Source: Echinococcus granulosus (lineage: Eukaryota; Platyhelminthes; Cestoda; Cyclophyllidea; Taeniidae). Taken from it: DNA of 19,035 nt. The translations under genes were made by a program, and so were the position numbers. Positions within the stretch are counted from its first letter, which is position 1, and the number at the start of each line of letters is the position of its first letter. Shown one piece after another: positions 16,825 through 19,035 of this stretch. The notes under the pieces are model-generated. The model saw only the letters and a list, made by a program, of their open reading frames with translations, made no database searches and had not been told where the DNA came from. Location of the stretch: the NCBI RefSeq assembly GCF_000524195.1, contig NW_020170389.1, positions 408,411 to 427,445 of the forward strand, in the 5' to 3' direction.

Positions 16825-18593
16825 GTAAGTCTGCTCCCTTTCACCAGGTGGTTAATGTCCTTCGAAAACAGTAGATTGTTTGTCGTTGTGATGGGTTTGT
16901 TCTGCTTTCGAATCGACTGTCTGCCTGAGTTGGCATCAGGTACGCATCAACATGGTTTGGAATCTGCTAAAATCAACGCCACTCGTGCTTTCATTGTTTT
17001 AATGCGTTCATGTCTGTTGGGACATGATACTACTACTTTGTTTCTATTAAATTTAAGAATTACGGGTGATATTTATGGGCTTTATCGCTCAAAATGGATG
17101 CGGAAAATCCACCGTTACCTGATTTCACAGTCACTTTTTCTGTAAAATTATCTTGTTTTACTTCGTGAGGTTTGAAATGTTGTCATTTATCGCACACCAA
17201 AAATGCACAAACATACTAATTTTTCGTGAAGCCTGGCGCAGAAATCAGTTGCGATCTTATCATTTTTAGTCACTTGATTAAGCCAGCCTACTCCAGGTAG
17301 ATGTAAACGTTGGTTGCTCGTACATCCGTTTTTTCTGCATAAGCGGATGTTTTGCAGTACCCGCGCGGATACTTTAATTACTGTACGGGCATTAGTTATC
17401 ACCCAGTGCATTTAGTGCTCACCATTTCATCTAAGTATGCTCTTCCGCCCTTATGTACGCCGTCTTTCAACTAGTTCCGCCATAAAAGTTGCTTTTTTCC
17501 TTTAAAAACAGAATGCGGAAGTTGCGATGCCCAGACTGAGGCGTGGAGTACAAAGTAAAACCTCTGACTTACGTCAAACAAGTGGTTATTTAAATTGATT
17601 GGTTGGCCGGTCTGAATAGCCCTAGCTAATTATACTTCTCATCATTTGCGTTATTTGGGAAAAAAGCAAATAGTTTTTACTTCAACCTAATGATTTGTTT
17701 ACTCTTTTGGTGGAATTAATGGCGTCAGAAGTGCATCGGATTAAATTGCGTCGTTCCATCGTTTTACCGGACTTCCAAAATGCGAACGCTTAACCGACTC
17801 TGGTAGACGATTGCTGGGTGCGCTAGTTTGACGCACATACCGTTCGTTTATTAGCGTTTGAAAGGAGGAGCTGGTGTACATCAGCTACACGGCTGTCCCA
17901 TTTCAAGATTAGGATACGCATGGCAGTGTCCGGCCGCGCAATCCTTGAGCCTTTTTTCACTGATTGGGGTGGTAGGAAAAGGGATATTTAAATCATCAAT
18001 TTCCACGATGGCTTCTGCATTTTTTCTTATATCAGTTGCCATCAGCACTTCATTGTCATGGTGCTGCATCCCACTTCCTACTCTTGACCGCAGTGATAAT
18101 GTAATAGTACTAAAGTTGAGTGGAGTGTTTTTGTAGAGACGAAATTAACCTATTTCTTGCCTCCGTTTCGTCTTCGATGGGTTCAATGGAAGTGACTGGT
18201 GTATTGACTCAATGGATTTTTTCTTGCCAAGACGTCCGACTCAATTTACCTGTAACGAATTTCTCAAACACTTCTCAATTGGTGAGAGCCCATGCCAAGC
18301 AAAGATTTCAAGTTAAAATAGCGAGAAAATAGGTAGAAGATGATGACTTGGATCTCACTAATTCACGTCGACCTTAAATCAGTCTAAATCTCATAATTCG
18401 AAGCATTATTGGTTCGTCTCAAAGCTCCCCTTCAGTCATTAATGGTGATTTGTCAAAATCAGTACCGAGGGAGAACGCTCCTTTTGAAAAGAGAAAGTAC
18501 GCAGAGGGTATGTGTCCCGTAGAGTTATTCAACACAAATGGAATTACATAACACAGGCAAGACCGGGAGCCCGTAAACCTACAATGAAGTTAG

Positions 18594-18977
18594 ATGTTTC
18601 GTTTTTGTTCAGGAATACAAATATGGCAGTCGATAAGATTTATATCCACATTATTTAACAATTATAAAGCAGTAAAATTTAGCCAGGAAGATGGTTATTG
18701 TCCCTTTCGGTTGCACATTTATCCAACCTTTTCCCAAAATTTTGAAACAATAGCGCTAAATGTTGATTTCACCTACGAAAATTTAGCAAAAGATGCATTA
18801 AATCGAGTAAAATTACTGGTCACTTCAAATCCTCTTGGGTCGTGTAGTTTGCAGCTGAAACGACATGGAACACCTACAGCATACAGACAAGAAGGGTTAC
18901 AGTTAATCACATGGGATTCCCTCCTTTTAGCCAATATTGTGGATAGCGCACTAATGCTACTAGATTTCGCTTCATAG
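18594..18977 (+). CDS. Unrecognised open frame (127 codons) followed by a poly(A) signal
   Basis: An open plus-strand frame ends at TAG 18975-18977, and AATAAA follows at 18995-19000. It contains mixed-composition segments such as EDGYCPFRLHIYP, ALNRVKLLVTSNPLGS and RQEGLQLITWDSLL, which look more like protein than the intronic frames nearby. The nominal ATG is directly preceded by in-frame TAG. A pyrimidine run ending GTTCAG at 18611-18612 could instead make this a terminal exon opening at 18613. That exon is not in the phase needed to continue the FERM gene. No family was recognised, so it may be a separate gene, a pseudogene fragment or chance. Confidence 0.3.
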   Translation: MFRFCSGIQIWQSIRFISTLFNNYKAVKFSQEDGYCPFRLHIYPTFSQNFETIALNVDFTYENLAKDALNRVKLLVTSNPLGSCSLQLKRHGTPTAYRQEGLQLITWDSLLLANIVDSALMLLDFAS

Positions 18978-18994
18978 ATTCGCTAAATAAGATA

Positions 18995-19000
18995 AATAAA
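18995..19000 (+). terminator. Canonical poly(A) signal AATAAA
   Basis: AATAAA begins 18 bases after the TAG of the open frame at 18594-18977. In this A+T-rich sequence the hexamer alone is weak evidence; its spacing from the stop is what makes it notable. Confidence 0.35.
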
Positions 19001-19035
19001 TATGGTGGTGCCAAATCCGATTGTTCGGTTTTCGG

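Larger units (their letters stand above)
16825..19035 (+). other. Region after the last recognisable FERM exon: probable long intron or 3' flank
   Basis: The donor GTAAGTC follows HTFTFA (phase 2), so the transcript must continue. No downstream exon resembling the FERM-adjacent segment (expected to open with Gly-Arg/Lys) was identified. Acceptor-like sites at 16847, 17511, 18136 and 18612 were tried in the required phase. They gave early stops or sequence unlike the family, or, at 16847, would need an implausibly short 23-nt intron. The stretch also holds open frames on both strands at 17858-18332 and 18594-18977. Confidence 0.5.

Noticed and set aside
16848..17145. Possible FERM exon 12 using the CAG at 16847, and the 96-codon frame beginning at 16855
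   Set aside because: It would need a 23-nt intron after 16824, and the resulting protein is unlike any FERM-adjacent region.
17512..17540. Possible FERM terminal exon after the acceptor TTTAAAAACAG
   Set aside because: In the required phase it stops after about eight codons, giving no family sequence.

Overview
The window is animal nuclear DNA, most likely from a flatworm (Platyhelminthes, plausibly a parasitic cestode or trematode). Four protein-coding genes can be rebuilt exon by exon with GT-AG introns and consistent reading phase. Intron sizes fall into a very small class (30, 33, 33 and 34 nt), a class of about 60-84 nt, and a long class concentrated in the last gene. That pattern, plus Tyr at position 200 of beta-tubulin, favours a flatworm; the phylum call is inference.

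Layout. (1) 1-856, minus strand: 5' part of a beta-tubulin gene (residues 1-264), running off the left edge. (2) 857-2666: non-coding, with an (AT)10 tract, an 18-bp tandem repeat and a small hairpin/direct-repeat cluster. (3) 2667-3092, plus: complete RPS15A (130 aa, one 33-nt intron). (4) 3093-3698: non-coding gap between convergent 3' ends. (5) 3699-8735, minus: complete 14-exon BRPF-family gene (predicted 1263 aa: N-terminal zinc finger, EPL-like region, PHD-knuckle-PHD, bromodomain, PWWP), the chromatin-reading scaffold of MOZ/MORF/HBO1 acetyltransferase complexes. (6) 8736-10181: shared upstream region of a head-to-head gene pair, with a sharp A-versus-T strand switch near 9.4 kb. (7) 10182-16824, plus: 11 exons encoding about 360 aa with a complete three-lobed FERM domain of the band 4.1/FRMD class; the 3' part is not found and probably lies beyond the window. 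(8) 16825-19035: probable long intron or 3' flank, holding an unrecognised 127-codon reading frame followed by AATAAA and a coding-like minus-strand stretch.

The genes are not an operon and do not share a pathway: a cytoskeletal subunit, a ribosomal protein, a chromatin scaffold and a membrane-cytoskeleton adaptor, in alternating orientation. No exotic mobile system, CRISPR array or RNA gene was found. The most notable observations are the ultra-short introns, the Tyr200 beta-tubulin, a low-complexity insert carrying an unused splice-donor consensus in the BRPF PWWP domain, and the strand-composition switch between the divergent genes.
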